A stretch of DNA of 64,000 nucleotides from Tricholoma matsutake (lineage: Eukaryota; Basidiomycota; Agaricomycetes; Agaricales; Tricholomataceae): positions 5,518,001 to 5,582,000 of the forward strand of contig AP026548.1 in NCBI GenBank assembly GCA_026075535.2, given 5' to 3'. A program made the translations under genes and the position numbers. The notes beneath the pieces were generated by a model. It saw only the letters and a program-made list of their open reading frames with translations. It searched no databases and was not told the DNA's origin. This document shows positions 1-11,564 of the stretch, piece after piece; the stretch's first letter is position 1; every line of letters starts with the position of its first letter.

Positions 1-72
1 TGCACTATAATATTTAGCATCAGGAAATTGCTTCTGTGGAGTTTGCTCCTGGAAAGTACAAACTCACACAGT

Positions 73-91
73 AGTAGTAGTAGTAGTAGTA
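73..91. repeat. AGT trinucleotide microsatellite
   Basis: Six to seven consecutive copies of AGT lie in the first 300 bases. No gene is seen in 1-296. Confidence 0.8.
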
Positions 92-296
92 TATTACTGG
101 CATGGTCCAATTGCTGAATGCCAGGGGTCCAAGAGTTTCCCGATGTCATTAAGTACAGGCAAGCTATCTAACTATTAGACATCTTCATCTCGGGCCCATG
201 ATCACGACTTCCAGCAGGCAAAATGGCCTTCAACGTCGATCACTGGACAGTTATAACCATGGGCAAGGGGTATAGAACCCTGCTGAGAGTTTCTCC

Positions 297-928
297 TTTT
301 TTTTTTTTGAAGCAGATGTATCATTCAAATACAGCATTCTCAGATACATAGACTGGTACAGCCTGAAAGAGCTCTAACACTTCATATGTAAATTTTGCAA
401 GCAGTCTGATGGTAGTCCTTTCCTTCAATATCATTTTGAATAGATCAATAGAAGAGACCATGGGACACCGGGGCAAATGTGGTATCTCAGTGTACATTCT
501 GTCTGAGAATTTCTTGTGAAGGTTATTCAGCTCATATGAGCCAGTGCACTCCAGCAATGCATGTTCAGGGCTCTCCACTGAATTTTTACAAAGACAGCAT
601 AATCTCCATTGTTGCTGGATGCATGGGCGGCAATGTTCCGGCCATCTTAGGCATTCTATAGCCAATGCATGCGAAGAGAGCAGGAGACTTGTAAGTGCTT
701 TTCTATGAACACTGTTGGGTACACTGAGGTAATGTCTGAAATGAAGTGTCTTATGGCTTGGAGGACAATCTTTGTCAGGTTCAAGTCTGTTTTGAAGAAG
801 ATACAATTTAGGGGAGGCCTCAAGTTCACTTTGGATATAGGCTTCCATCTTGACTTTAAAAAGCTTTGTCACCTCATCCACTTGAAGAGGTGTGATGCTT
901 TCAAGGTCAGGAAGCGGGACATGGAATG
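297..928 (-). mobile_element. LINE retrotransposon, 3' part (C-terminal ORF2 with zinc knuckle and poly-A tail)
   Basis: This is the 3' end of a non-LTR retrotransposon read on the minus strand. The reading frame runs from 928 down to a stop at 321. It contains a C-terminal cysteine/histidine knuckle (CRPC, then CCLC, then SPEHALLEC), the arrangement usual downstream of LINE reverse transcriptases. A run of 12 T at 297-308 is the poly-A tail on the element's own strand. The upstream half, with the reverse transcriptase, lies 17.5 kb away at 18391-19870. The two halves join in frame (LNLPFH at the far side, then VPLPDL here), so this is one LINE split by the KDZ element. Bases 921-928 are one copy of the 8-bp target duplication. 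Confidence 0.85.
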
Positions 929-1200
929 TAGTGCTGTTCCAGCCCGGCTTGGCCTGGGGTGGCTTTGGCTTCCTCAAACCCCAGGCCAGGCCAAAGCTGC
1001 CACTCACAGCTTGGCTCAGGCTTGGCCTGGCCCAGGCCATGGCTTTTCACACTGTTCAGTAAAAAACAATGGTATATCCATTCAGCGGATTTCTGCAAAA
1101 TGATGATAGATCCATCAGTAGCAGATTGGGCCCATGTCAGGAAAGACTTGTGTGGGCCCAGGGTGTGATGCATCCATGTGGGCCCAGTATACAGCTTCAC
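929..1200 (+). repeat. Left terminal inverted repeat of the KDZ element
   Basis: The outer part (929-1046) is an array of GGCCTGGCC/GGCCAGGCC-like motifs. Its counterpart is 18235-18390, where the tip and the overall motif pattern match. The inner part (about 1047-1200) matches the reverse complement of about 16832-16980 closely over roughly 140 bp, including shared TTTCTGCAAAATGATGATAG and TGATGCATCCATGTGGGCCC blocks. At this end outer and inner parts are contiguous. At the right end they are separated by about 1.25 kb. Confidence 0.85.
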
Positions 1201-1248
1201 TGAAGAATTCTCGGTGCCGGCTAGCACAGTCATCATTTTACTACATGT

Positions 1249-1770
1249 TACCACATATACATGGGCCCATGCAATGCGTGTGATACTGCACAATCGTATT
1301 GGCCCACCACTGGTTTTCTTATAGACATCGGCCTATACAGACATATCGTTGGTGCTGGTCCCCGGTGCTGATAATCATTGTAGGTTTGGTAGGAAAAAGT
1401 GCAGCAGCAGGTCAGCAGGTATCAGCGGTTGGATGCATATGGCGTCGGGTCACAGCAGATACGGTTGGACGCATGCGGCGCTGGGACATGCCACACTAGC
1501 CGATTGTTTTAGACACCGATGTGATGTCCTGCTATAGATTATGGTTAGATATAAACAAATGTCCCAATGTTGGGGCCAGAATCCGGAGGTTTGAGCACAC
1601 AATTTTACTGACTTGACAGAGGATGTAGTTAAGAGTTTGAACTGCTTACCACATATACATGGGCCCATGCGATGATTCCATTTGACAGGGAATGATCGTA
1701 TTGGCCCACCACTGGTTTTCCTATAGACATCGGCCCATACGGACTTATCATTGGTGCTTGTTCCTGGCGC
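1249..1770 (+). repeat. Direct subterminal repeat (1249-1390 and 1648-1770)
   Basis: Two copies start with TTACCACATATACATGGGCCC and both contain TATTGGCCCACCACTGG followed by similar sequence. They are about 390 bp apart. Neither appears to be coding. They belong to the GGGCCC-rich subterminal zone of the KDZ element. Confidence 0.75.
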
Positions 1771-1838
1771 CGATGATAATTTTGTCCATTGATTACTTAA
1801 TTGTCCAAACATTCTGTATCTACAACCACATTGAAGTT

Positions 1839-2865
1839 ATGATATCCCACTATACAAACCTCGAATCCGTGCCTCGCTGGCCATATAAACCTGACCCTGT
1901 TACTGCTGGTGAATTCGCTACCGCATTGAATCAAATAGAAGTCGAGCATCAGAGGAACACCGATTTCCTAGAGAACCCTCACCCTACAGTCAAACCTACT
2001 GAGTTCCATGAGCAGGCCATCACTGCTCAACAGGTAGCTCATGATCTCAGCATTCGAGAGAGTACTACGGGACTACTACCAGCACGGAATGATCTAGCAC
2101 ATGGGCAGGAAGTGCTGTTGTATGGAATGTCACGTCTCCATGCTGCAATCACTGCATGGATCCTTGTGGTAGATAATGATGAAGACTACGAAGAGTCATG
2201 GTTGGGGTGGGTGTCTAGCCTATTTTTTGAGACTGTAAGTGAACATATTGTGATTGCCAATTATCTGATCACCAATACCAACTTAAAAGAAGGAATTCTT
2301 GATGGCCACCGGAATTTATGCCTCTATGGGTGGCAGTGCTCCATACACTCCTCCGCTCGTCATGGAAACCATAAAGATGGTACAGAATGGGACTTTGGGG
2401 TGCTCGGAACGCAATGATCCTGAGGGCAAAGATTTTCTGGAACTAGAATACATTCCAGCAATACAAAGGTACTTGAAGGTTGATGCTGATGACCCCACCC
2501 GTATTGTCGATAGCTATATCAATTCTTGGTGGAGTAAACAGAATGATCTGGAGAACTACGACTCATACCCATTTGCTCCACACGACTTCCTGGTGGTTCA
2601 TCGGCCACAGGTGAGTAACATGTTGTTGTCCTTTAATTTATATCAGATCCAGTTCACCTGGCAAGACCTATGGCCAGTCCCATATGCCGCTGGTGACCTG
2701 GCCGAAATACAATTAATGATGAAGATCTTCGATGACCTGCATTTGACATGGAAAAGGATGACTGAGACGGTCCAAGAAAATGATGCCCAACTTCAGAAGG
2801 ACAGGAAATTGTTGGCTTACTGGGAGGATGTGCGGAATCAGGTTAGGGAGCACCTTGACACTTAA
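1839..2865 (+). CDS. Hypothetical protein carried by the KDZ element (three exons)
   Basis: I do not recognise this protein. Proposed exons are 1839-2234, 2290-2610 and 2647-2865, giving about 311 aa. The first intron (2235-2289, GTAAGT...AAAAG) is needed because the frame changes across it. The second (2611-2646, GTGAGT...TCAG) is 36 nt, keeps frame and could be retained. The start is the first ATG in frame after the direct-repeat zone (MISHYTNLES). The protein is acidic. Its last 70 residues are rich in E, Q, K and L and could form a helix or coiled coil. The 3' end of the coding sequence (from about 2768) lies inside the left arm of a long inverted repeat, so a second copy of the C-terminal codons sits inverted near 12080-12178. 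It is probably a cargo or accessory gene of the transposon. Confidence 0.55.
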
Positions 2866-3395
2866 CAAGTCGTCTATGTAGGAAAAGATAAACATTGTAG
2901 TGACCAGTGCCGGTAGTGATAAAGTCACTTGTGGCGATAAGCATCCAAGGTCAAGAGCTAAGTGAATGACCGGCGCTGGTTATTGTAGAACCCCATGAGC
3001 TATGAAAATGCATATGGGCCCATCCTAAAATAATACAGGGAAATGGGCCCATACAAATGATACACTCGATGGAATGATCGGGTGGGCCCATGACAGTAAA
3101 AGAAAAACAGTATGGGCCCACACAACTATAGCATACAGGACTTGAATTACTGCTGTTATTACAAATCATAAAGAATACATCCTAAAACAGTACATTGTAG
3201 TGACTGGTGCCAGTAGGGATATACACAAGCACGTAACAGAAGAGAACAATCATTAGTCAAAGACAGTAGTAATGTGCAATGAGAGTAGACATAGATTAAT
3301 CCTGACACTGGCCGGAAAGCAACTGTTGCTTGTGTGGCAGTCAGCTATTTCCGAACTGTATCTCTTGGCGCCGGAAAAGGTAAAGGCAGCACTGG
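2768..3395 (+). repeat. Left arm of a long internal inverted repeat
   Basis: This arm is the near reverse complement of about 11565-12178, with roughly nine bases in ten matching by eye. It covers the last codons of the 1839-2865 gene, then a non-coding stretch containing several GGGCCC palindromes and the CATTGTAGTGACCGGCGCC-type motif. With its partner it encloses the KDZ transposase and the gene at 8763-10650. Shorter related pieces follow at about 3505-3720. Confidence 0.85.
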
Positions 3396-3955
3396 TCATT
3401 CACATAGCTCTTAAAAGACTTGTATACTAATTGTGGCCGCTGTGCACTACAATATGGATAACAAACACAGGAATGGTGACATGCTGTATGCTGTAGGAAT
3501 GTGGGAGGATAAGGATATATGCAAAATCAGTACATTGCAGAGACTGGCGCCAGTAGTGATAAAGTCACTGGTGGCGATAAGCATCCAAGTCAAGAGCAAA
3601 GTGAATGACTGGTGCAGAAAATTATGCTAAAACAGTACATTGGAGTGACGGGTGCCAGAGAAGACAACGTTGCACCGATCATTCCCATAGCTCTTAGACT
3701 TGTACACTAATCGCCGCTGGTGGTCACTGATAATGAAAAGCAATGACATGCTGTAAAAGTAAGAAACTATTGACCAATGGGTATCACAAACACTGCCAGT
3801 GTAATTTTACATTGGAAACATCGACAGTAGCTTTGTGAGTATGACCTAGGTAACATGTTAGTATGCTGTGTAGAACAGTCCCATAGTAACCTCTACATGG
3901 TACCATTGTCATTTACATCGCCATGTTGCCATGTTTCCTCACTGCCTACAGTGCC
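3396..3955. other. Non-coding subterminal repeat zone
   Basis: This holds further copies of the motif GTAGTGAC-GGCGCC-AGTGATAAAGTCACT and of the TCATTCACATAGCTCTTA block, in mixed orientation. No gene is seen. Confidence 0.6.
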
Positions 3956-3962
3956 TATATAA
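3956..3962 (+). promoter_or_regulatory. TATA box of the KDZ transposase gene
   Basis: TATATAA lies 47 bp upstream of the proposed ATG at 4009 and directly downstream of the subterminal repeats. The spacing suits a short 5' leader. Confidence 0.55.
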
Positions 3963-4008
3963 TCCTGGAGATGCTTGTTCATAATTTTACATCACTCTAC
4001 AAACCATC

Positions 4009-7000
4009 ATGCCTAGAGGACACACTCACATCATCATTGGAAGAATCACCCAGATGACTGTCGTTTGCTCCCAGACATCGCGGGGACCCAGGGATCACCT
4101 TGTACCAGTTTGGCAAAGTCCTCAGTCAACTCCAAGGCATAAGAAGGCCAAGATAAGTGCACCAGTGTCAGGATCGGTGACTACATCCAACACCAATATA
4201 ACATCTCTGATGTCCGATGAACCAATTGAGCATCATGCTCTAAATTTCATTGCAGATCTTGATCCCCCCTCTTCAAAGGTGACTTATTATGGCTACCACA
4301 TTTACTATGCTAATATTACCCTCAGACACCTCAAGATTACATCAAAGAATGGTTGCCTAAAAAGGCCATGTATTTGGAAGCACTACTATCCAATGAAGTA
4401 CCCAATTGCATGAAATGCAATTTGTGTGGGGATGATGCTGTTACCTGGCAATGCCGAGACTGTCTTTTCAATCCCATGTTCTGTACTGACTGCTGCTGTG
4501 ATAACCATGCTTCTAACCCATTTCACCGCATCGACCACTGGACAGGTTCCTATTTTGAACCAGCTTGGTTGTTCCAAGTCGGGTTAGTTTTACATCTCAG
4601 TCACAATGGTGCATCCTGCCCAAGTTACTTTCACCCATCGGCGCCAGATGTGGTTGGACAAGAGGCCAACAATTATGAAGATGATTTGGATGATGCAACA
4701 GAAGGTGATGGAACCAACAACATCGTCAAGGAGATGAAAAGGTTTACCAGTGTTTATGACCTTGGTCCCACAACTTTCCCAACGCTGATGGATTGTCACA
4801 AATTGACAGTAATCAATGTTTCCAGTGTACATCGTATGTGGGTCAAGTGGTGTAATTGCCCTAATTCCTGTCAAGAGCAGGAAAATCACTTGTTGCAATC
4901 GGGGCTTTTCCTGGTCAGCTACAAAAATATCAAGACCACATTCACATTTAAAGTCCTCGATGATGCGCGATTGTCCAATCTGGAATGTAAATCTTCAGCC
5001 TATCAATACTACCAGAAGCTCTGGTGCATGACTTCACCCTTATTTCCTAGTGCCGTGGAGGTATGATTGATATACTACAGTTGTCAATATCTCTGACATC
5101 GGTACTTGAGGATCGATACAGGGAGCTTCTCAGGACAAGCCGGCTATGGCGAATGTTGAAACATTTGAAGTGGAGAGGCCACTGGGGAGAATCACAGTCC
5201 AGTGCTGGTGGCTCATCGGTGGCTGCAATGCATGGTGTGACTGACATCCCAACATTCTGTGCTGCATGTCCTCAGCCTGGTGTCAATCTGTCGGAAAATT
5301 GGACCAAGGATCCTGACCAGTAAGTCAAATCACATGAATTGGAATGTATTTAATGTAATCTTACCTCAGAATGGCATACACTTGGACTTTTGTCATGGAT
5401 GGAAACTTCACCGCTGTTCATCAGAAGTGCAAAAATGCTCACCATGATATTAAGCTCAGTCATGGTGATTTTTTCATGACCAAGCCGAATCGCTACAAAG
5501 CACACCTTGGCGTTGCTAAGGAAGTCACAGAGGTAAGATATTTGAAAGACTTTCAGCATATTTACTAACTCCAAATTAGAAACTGACCTGCAATGAGCAT
5601 CATGCTGTAAATGACCGCTTCATCAAATACAAGGGTCTTGATGTAACTGGTGTCAGTGCAACTGCTTGTGGCCATCATGGTTGCTTCTGCCCCAGTGTGG
5701 TGGTTGACTTCCAAAAAGGGGAACAGTGAGATATCTTCACATTTTGAGAGACATTGTGTAATGTTTTCTAGACAAGCAAACATGGACTATTCTTTATCTG
5801 AAGCCTTGAAAAACACTAATATCACCAGACTCAAGAAAATCATTTTGATTTATGATATAATGTGCCAGTATTGGAAGAGGCTCAGACTTCAGATGGAGGA
5901 GAGTCAGTATATCCAGCTACCACTCGGCATCGCCATTCTGCATGGTATTGGTCTTTTCCATGTCGGTGGCCACATCTGGCAATGTTTCTCATGCTTTTCA
6001 CCAAGTTTCATTCCCGGCGCCAGACAAGTGGATGGAGAAATCCTTGAATCATTGTGGTCAGTGTTGAATGAAATCTCACCTAGTACCCAAATTGCTACCA
6101 TTTCTGGATGGATTGAAACCTTGGATGATCATATGGGGGATTCCAACTTCAAAAAAATGCAGGACATAGGTGAATACATGTTTGTACCTTGTGCCAGATT
6201 GACTTGGAACCAGATGTAGTGGTTACCATTGCCTGCCAATTCAGAGCCGCTGTGGCAGGTGAGGAGGAAAGTCGGGTGGACCTATTGCAGTACATGGCAA
6301 ACTCAGACCCTGAGGAGATTGCAACCTGGAAAGAATTGGAAAAACACTCTCAGGCAACACGTCTAACCAATCCAGAAGCAATGGACATCCATGATATAAA
6401 CCCTGGTCAGGTAGTGGTCACACGAAGTGACCTTCAAATGAACCTTCTAGAGGATGAAGATGAAACTGGTGATGGAAAGAGTGAAACCACCTGGGTTGCT
6501 CTTGGCCTCAAACTTGAGGAAGCCCAGTGCACATCCAGCCATTGCAAAATATTCCTATGCTAACTAGTATCAGACTGGCTCTTCGGACCTTTATATGTCA
6601 ACAGTGTTCAGTGTTGTCCAAGGCCGATAAGCTGAAGATTGCAACAAAACGGCAAAACCTTGATACCAGAGTGGATTCCTTCATTGCTAAATCAGAACAA
6701 TTTGTGAACAATGACACATTGGATACACTGCAAAAGCTTAATGACTCGCCACCAAGACCAGTACTTCCATCACAAGCTCCCGATTACCAGACTAACTTGG
6801 ATGATGATGATCAAAGCAACCCGTTTATTACAAGGCCCCCGGTAGCAGCAGTCCATACCACTGAAACACACCCATTACCTCTTCCCTCTACATTTGGCTT
6901 TCCACAAATTACTCAGCTTGGTTTGGATTCCCTTGCCGAGAAAGAGTTGAGATTGAGGGAAGGACAAGCAAACAATGAGCTCCAGGGCGTTAGAATGGCC

Positions 7001-7663
7001 CTCGGTGAGAAATCTTTCTTATTCAGAAAGAGTTTACATCTTGCCACCTCCAAGAACAAAGAGGGAAGGGCTTGGTCAAAGGTGCATGCTATTAGCCGCC
7101 AGGTTCAAGCACATCGTCAGGTATACAATGCTGTGAGGGCTGCAATGGTATCATTGGGATGTTCACCTGAGATGCAGTCCAAGTATCAGGTATTGCGCTG
7201 GGACGAACTCAAGATTTCAACTGCTGCAGTGAGGGGTGGTACCGGCAATGCTGAGGGTGGAAGCCAGAGACAGGATGAACCATTGCCATGGTTTTGGACC
7301 ATTAATGTCCAAGCTGATGTTGAGGCAAGCAAAATGATGAAAGAATGTAAGTACACCTCAATTCACTTTAATGAGCGACTTCACTATTATTTAGTCTACA
7401 GGGTGCACTGGTTATGGGCAAATGCCAAACATGATAGATGGTTGGAGGAGTTATCAATTACCAGTCATGAAATGGCTTGGATCCCACGTTATTTTCTTCA
7501 CAGAGCAGAGGTCTGGGTTAACTGCTTGGAGACTCAGACCTCACCGGGAGCTGTGGCATATACCAAACGTCAGGCGGCAAACTGGAAAAGGATGGCCACT
7601 TCCTCCATGCATATTTTCAAAGCCATACATCCATGGGTAGGAAATGTCTGGGGTTTTGAGTAG
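4009..7663 (+). CDS. KDZ (Kyakuja-Dileera-Zisupton) transposase with CxC2-type cysteine cluster, apparently intact
   Basis: This is a DDE-type transposase that would cut and rejoin the element's ends in the nucleus. Exons: 4009-4278, 4326-5060, 5111-5319, 5370-5532, 5580-5725, 5772-6169, 6220-6526, 6568-7663. All have GT/AG introns of 41-50 nt, and together they give an open frame of 1,107 codons. A 51-nt intron at 7351-7401 would also keep frame. Residues about 118-150 hold the CxC2 cluster (CMKCNLC, CRDC, CTDC), followed by HASNPFHRIDHW. The KDZ core follows: MDGNF (D about 415), ACGHHGC, IYDIMCQY (D about 535), LFHVGGH, and DGEILESLW (E about 596). The tail has TTWVALGLKLEEA and a C-terminal RWLEELSITSHEM block. 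All three likely catalytic acids are present. No stop or frameshift is needed once introns are removed, unlike nearly every other transposon gene here. Lengths of about 1,000-1,200 aa are normal for the family. Confidence 0.9.
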
Positions 7664-8762
7664 CCAGGTAATTGGAAGGATGCCATGTTTGGCAGCCTAC
7701 ACTAGACTTATGTTTATGGGAAAGACAGGATCAAATTATCTTCATTGGATGGAAGTAGGAACCATAAGTTACTACAATTAAAAGAACTGGAAGTTACTAT
7801 ACCTTTGTTGCATGGAAGTAGGCATGAAGGTTAAGGAATAAAAAATAAGTAATATATAAGAAAAAGATTGACTGTGCAAGTAAAAGGCTGCATCAAGTGT
7901 AGTGTGTGATTTGGGAAGGCCGCATCAGGTGTAGTCACATAATAGGAAAATACCACATCAATAGGATAATGTCAGTGCTGCTGGATGTGGATGGAAGGGT
8001 AATAAAGATGTATGGTGCCGTTGCCAGGATGCATATCGCCAGCATGTTGTTGTCGTATTCACCTGTGGCTGTGCCGGCGGTGAGGGTGATTGTGTCAGCA
8101 ATGTGTGTAGCTGTGCCGGTGCTGTGGGAGTGTGTTGGTAGCGTGGGGTGGTCATAACTCACTGTAACACATACATTGGTATATCAGGTGTTGGTGAGTT
8201 GGTGATGCACCATAGGTGGCTATGCTGTCGCTGGTGGCTGTGTCGGCGATGTGTGTGGTGTGCTGGCGTGGTGGAAGTGTGTAATGGCGGTGTAGGTAAA
8301 TTAGCTCATCGTTTGTGATATTCAACCATACTTGCTGCATGTACCCTGCCACTGACATTGTAATTGTGGCCCCACTGACAACACATCCATCTATTGGCGA
8401 ATGGCTTGAATGGCTTGAATGGCTTGAATGGCTTGAATGGCTTGAATGGCTCGATTGGAGCCATGACTGAAGACAACAAATGATGGTTTACTAATCTTAC
8501 CTTTTTTCTAAAAAATTCTAAATAATTGACGGACCACCCAGCTAATAATACACCACTACTCACTGTTCTGCTCAGGGACATTGTGATATATTAAGGTGTG
8601 GCGAGAGGATTAAAGGTGTACCAAGCAAAGTCGTGGGTATATTAGGGTATATTGAGGCTGAAATATGACCTGTAAATAGTCCTCAGGGACAGTCTGATGC
8701 AATATCAAGGTACCTAATGTATTTGCCAGCACAACCTGTCTACTGTGTCCACATTGACTATC
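7664..8762. other. Intergenic stretch between transposase and next cargo gene
   Basis: No supported gene. From about 7900 to 8330 it is a degenerate GTG/GCTGTGCCGG-rich low-complexity tract with chance ORFs on both strands. A 9-bp minisatellite follows at 8399-8452. Confidence 0.6.
8399..8452 (+). repeat. Minisatellite, 9-bp unit GAATGGCTT
   Basis: Five to six head-to-tail copies of GAATGGCTT. The reverse strand reads KPF repeats, a shadow translation. Confidence 0.9.
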
Positions 8763-10650
8763 ATGTCTGCCGAGGATGCTAATCAAAGCGGGGAAGACTT
8801 TGGCAGCTGTCCTTCAAGTTCTAGCTCAGATGATGGAAATCAAACCGACGAGCATGCGGAATTTCAACCAGTTGCCCATAAGTGGTCACCAGTGGAACTG
8901 AATGTGCTATGGCAACGAGTGGACGACTGGAAGACATCAAAAAACTGCAAAGTGCAACAACTAACCTTACAAGGTGCCATGACAGACTTATTTAATTTAC
9001 CTGTTAAACCTCCAATGGATGGCCTGCAGGAAGTGAGCAATAAGCCCTTGATGTATATTCTGCTCTTTGACAAACATGATTATCAGTGTATTAGAGCTTG
9101 GTACAGACAAAATGCTCGCAAACCACCGAAGGCGGCAGTCGGCAAGGTCCCTCCACAGCACAAAGTAACTATCCACCTGTATGGGTCAGAAATAGAGGCG
9201 GCAATTGGACGGGAGGCTCCAGAACTGGAGAAAGGATGACCGAACTAGATGGCCAAATATTCGCAGCAATATGTGAAGGTCAACAAAAGAATCTCCAATG
9301 ATTCAAAGGAAAATGCAAAGATTGAGGCACTTCGGCAACAATGGATGAATACCAGCCCACCGTTGGCTGTTTGGCGAAAGTACCTGTATCGCCCGTAATT
9401 CAGTAACTTGGCTGAATTGATCTTAGGGATGCCGAGAAAATGCTCACAAAGCATATGAATGAATTTCAAAATTCAATGTACCTTGAACTTGGGGTTCAAA
9501 TGGTTGTGTTGGGTGGATGGGTAAATCCAGCAGGCAAGAGGAAGTGGAGTGTGTATGTCCATTCATCTGGCATTTAACGGCGACTAATGAAGAATTTGTA
9601 GGTTTGAAACAAATAGCTTTCTAGGCAACAATAAGCCAAATTTCATTGCCGATGAACCTGGGTGGCATGAAAAGCCTATTGCAGACATGTTCGAGGCATA
9701 CATTGAGGAATATCTCACCGCCGATGAAGAGGAGAAATCAGTGATACGACCTGCTGGTGGGGCAAAGCCTAAACAAATCCTGGAGACTGGAGTGAAGGGA
9801 CAGCCACTGCTACCGGCGAACTGTCTTATCCGCCACGGCGACAATGCCCAGTTTTTGAATTACCAAAAACAAGTTTTATGGCCATACATTGAAAGGATGT
9901 ACAGTGAGTGAACCATTTTTGATTAATGAAGATACTGATCCCTGGCAAGATTTAGCTGCAAGGAGAACCTCCGGTCATGTCCCATGGCTTGATATTCACA
10001 CACAGCAATCCGAATTTATCAACCAGGTGGACTATATGCCTCTGCAGAAAGGAGGAAAGAGCTGCGCAACTTCCTTGGCGCTGGGGAGATCACGAGCATC
10101 GACTGCAGCGCCGGAAGACTCAGATGAATCACTGGATGAGGAGTTTGTATTATTGCAGGAACCATCAAAAATGCATAAACATGATATTGAGGCATGTTTT
10201 ACCCATTGGATGGGAAGGCAGGAAGAAGGAAAGATTGGTTTTGAATTCACAAATGTTATTAATTCATGGGAGGGAACACTTTGGCCGGCAGTTCAATTAC
10301 AAGAACTTACAGACTTGGATGACATGGAGACCAAAGGAACAACAGCAGCTCCACGCAATCCACCGAAGTGCAAATGAACCAAAAAGAAAACAAAAGGCAA
10401 ACAGCCCAAGGCCACCACACAGCAACCCAAAAGTGAGAGTGCACCAGTACCGAAACAACAAAAGAAAAAGCAGCAAGCTGCTGGGTTAGCTCCACTGCTA
10501 CCGGAAAACCTGATGCTGCTGGAATGGGACCTTTTGGTCGATCCCATGCTCCAGAAGGCGCTCATTCCACCTGGCCAATATGTAACAGCGGAGGATCACA
10601 ATATTCTGGTGATGACGGGTTTGACGACTGGTCCTAAGGAGTCGACATGA
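8763..10650 (+). pseudogene. KDZ-element cargo gene, multi-exon, one in-frame stop
   Basis: The frame starts at ATG 8763 (MSAEDANQSG). The N-terminal ~110 residues contain KWSPVELNVLWQRVDDWK and QCIRAWYRQNARK, spaced like a small helical DNA-binding domain. The next segments join across canonical introns: SPPLAVWRK to DAEKML (47 nt, GTACCT...TTAG, ending just before 9430), KWSV to FETNSF (49 nt, GTATGT...TTGTAG, ending 9600), and RMY to LAARRT (46 nt, GTGAGT...CAAG). The join near 9160-9250 is uncertain because TGA and TAG must be skipped. An in-frame TGA occurs at 10375-10377, after which the same frame stays open through a lysine- and glutamine-rich stretch to about 10650. From memory, similar proteins with a PP-V-RK block lie near KDZ genes in other mushrooms; that is an inference. 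The function is unknown. Confidence 0.5.
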
Positions 10651-11198
10651 CAGAGCCTACCTATGCTAGCTATCTTGCAGATTTGGAGCATGGGGGTCAT
10701 TTAATGAACGGTCCGGTTCCTGCATGGATGGAACATGGTAGTATCCATGATTCCACTGCACCTGCCCTCCGACCGGCCATTTGGCAAGGTCAAAATTCTC
10801 ACCAGAACATGACACTAGCTTCATTACCGATGGATACCATCCCTGAGGCAACATCAGTTGCTTCAACCGATAGTGTAATCCCTGACCACAGAAAGCATTG
10901 GATGAAAACACAATCAAGATCCTGCGCTTGCAACACCAATGAAGTGACTACAACACAGGATGCTGGAATGAGTACACCAGCAGAAGGAAGCAAGGGAAAG
11001 CTGAAAAGAGCATGGTCAAATGACCACAATAGTTGCAGCTGGCGGCCTAAAAAATCAAAGCCCAGCAACACTGATGTCGAAGTGATGAATGTGACAATGG
11101 ATCCCAGCCTCCGTCCAAAGCCAAGACCAAAAGCTCATGGAGATGCATCCACTGACCCCCAGGATACGTTTGACTTAAGACACCAACATGCACAATAA
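10647..11198 (+). CDS. Hypothetical ORF, possible last exon of the preceding gene
   Basis: An open frame of 183 codons (MTEPTYASYLADLE) overlaps the end of the preceding frame at an ATGA. It is rich in S, T, P and K, with basic patches (KGKLKRAW, RPKKSKPS) resembling a nuclear localisation region. The upstream sequence in this frame is open for only a short way. It is either a separate small gene or the C-terminal exon of the 8763 gene after a frame change. No known domain is visible. Confidence 0.35.
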   Translation: MTEPTYASYLADLEHGGHLMNGPVPAWMEHGSIHDSTAPALRPAIWQGQNSHQNMTLASLPMDTIPEATSVASTDSVIPDHRKHWMKTQSRSCACNTNEVTTTQDAGMSTPAEGSKGKLKRAWSNDHNSCSWRPKKSKPSNTDVEVMNVTMDPSLRPKPRPKAHGDASTDPQDTFDLRHQHAQ

Positions 11199-11564
11199 AC
11201 CATGCCTTTGGATATCACCGTGGTCAGCGGATAGTTTTTTTTTGGCGCTGCCATGGATACAATACATTCAATAGATCCCTTATATATTTCATCTACTAAT
11301 GAAATAACCATGCATATATTCTTCAAACTATGTGCCCCTAAGTGCTGGTGCATTATCACCACTGTTGTCACTACTATCACCAGTCCCTACAAAGCACTGT
11401 TTGTGTATAGATTCTTTTATGAGAAGGGCCCATAGACATTTCCTTAGGTCATGTACAGTGACCATCGCTGATCATGGCACCAGTCATTTGCTTAGCTCTG
11501 AACTTGTATGCTTATTGCCCCTGGTAACATTATCACTACACCATGTTGGGCACTGACTTTATGT
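11199..11564. other. Intergenic stretch with GGGCCC and short repeat motifs
   Basis: No gene is supported. An ATATACATAGTTGCT-type segment recurs inverted near 12870-12900. Confidence 0.5.

Noticed and set aside
7900..8360. ORFs of 65-83 codons on both strands
   Set aside because: They arise from a GTG/GCC-rich low-complexity tract, overlap each other in opposite frames and show no conserved motif.
8399..8452. CRISPR-like array
   Set aside because: Units are 9 bp with no spacers; a simple minisatellite in a eukaryotic genome.
8306..8581. KPF-repeat ORF on the minus strand
   Set aside because: It is a translation of the GAATGGCTT minisatellite.
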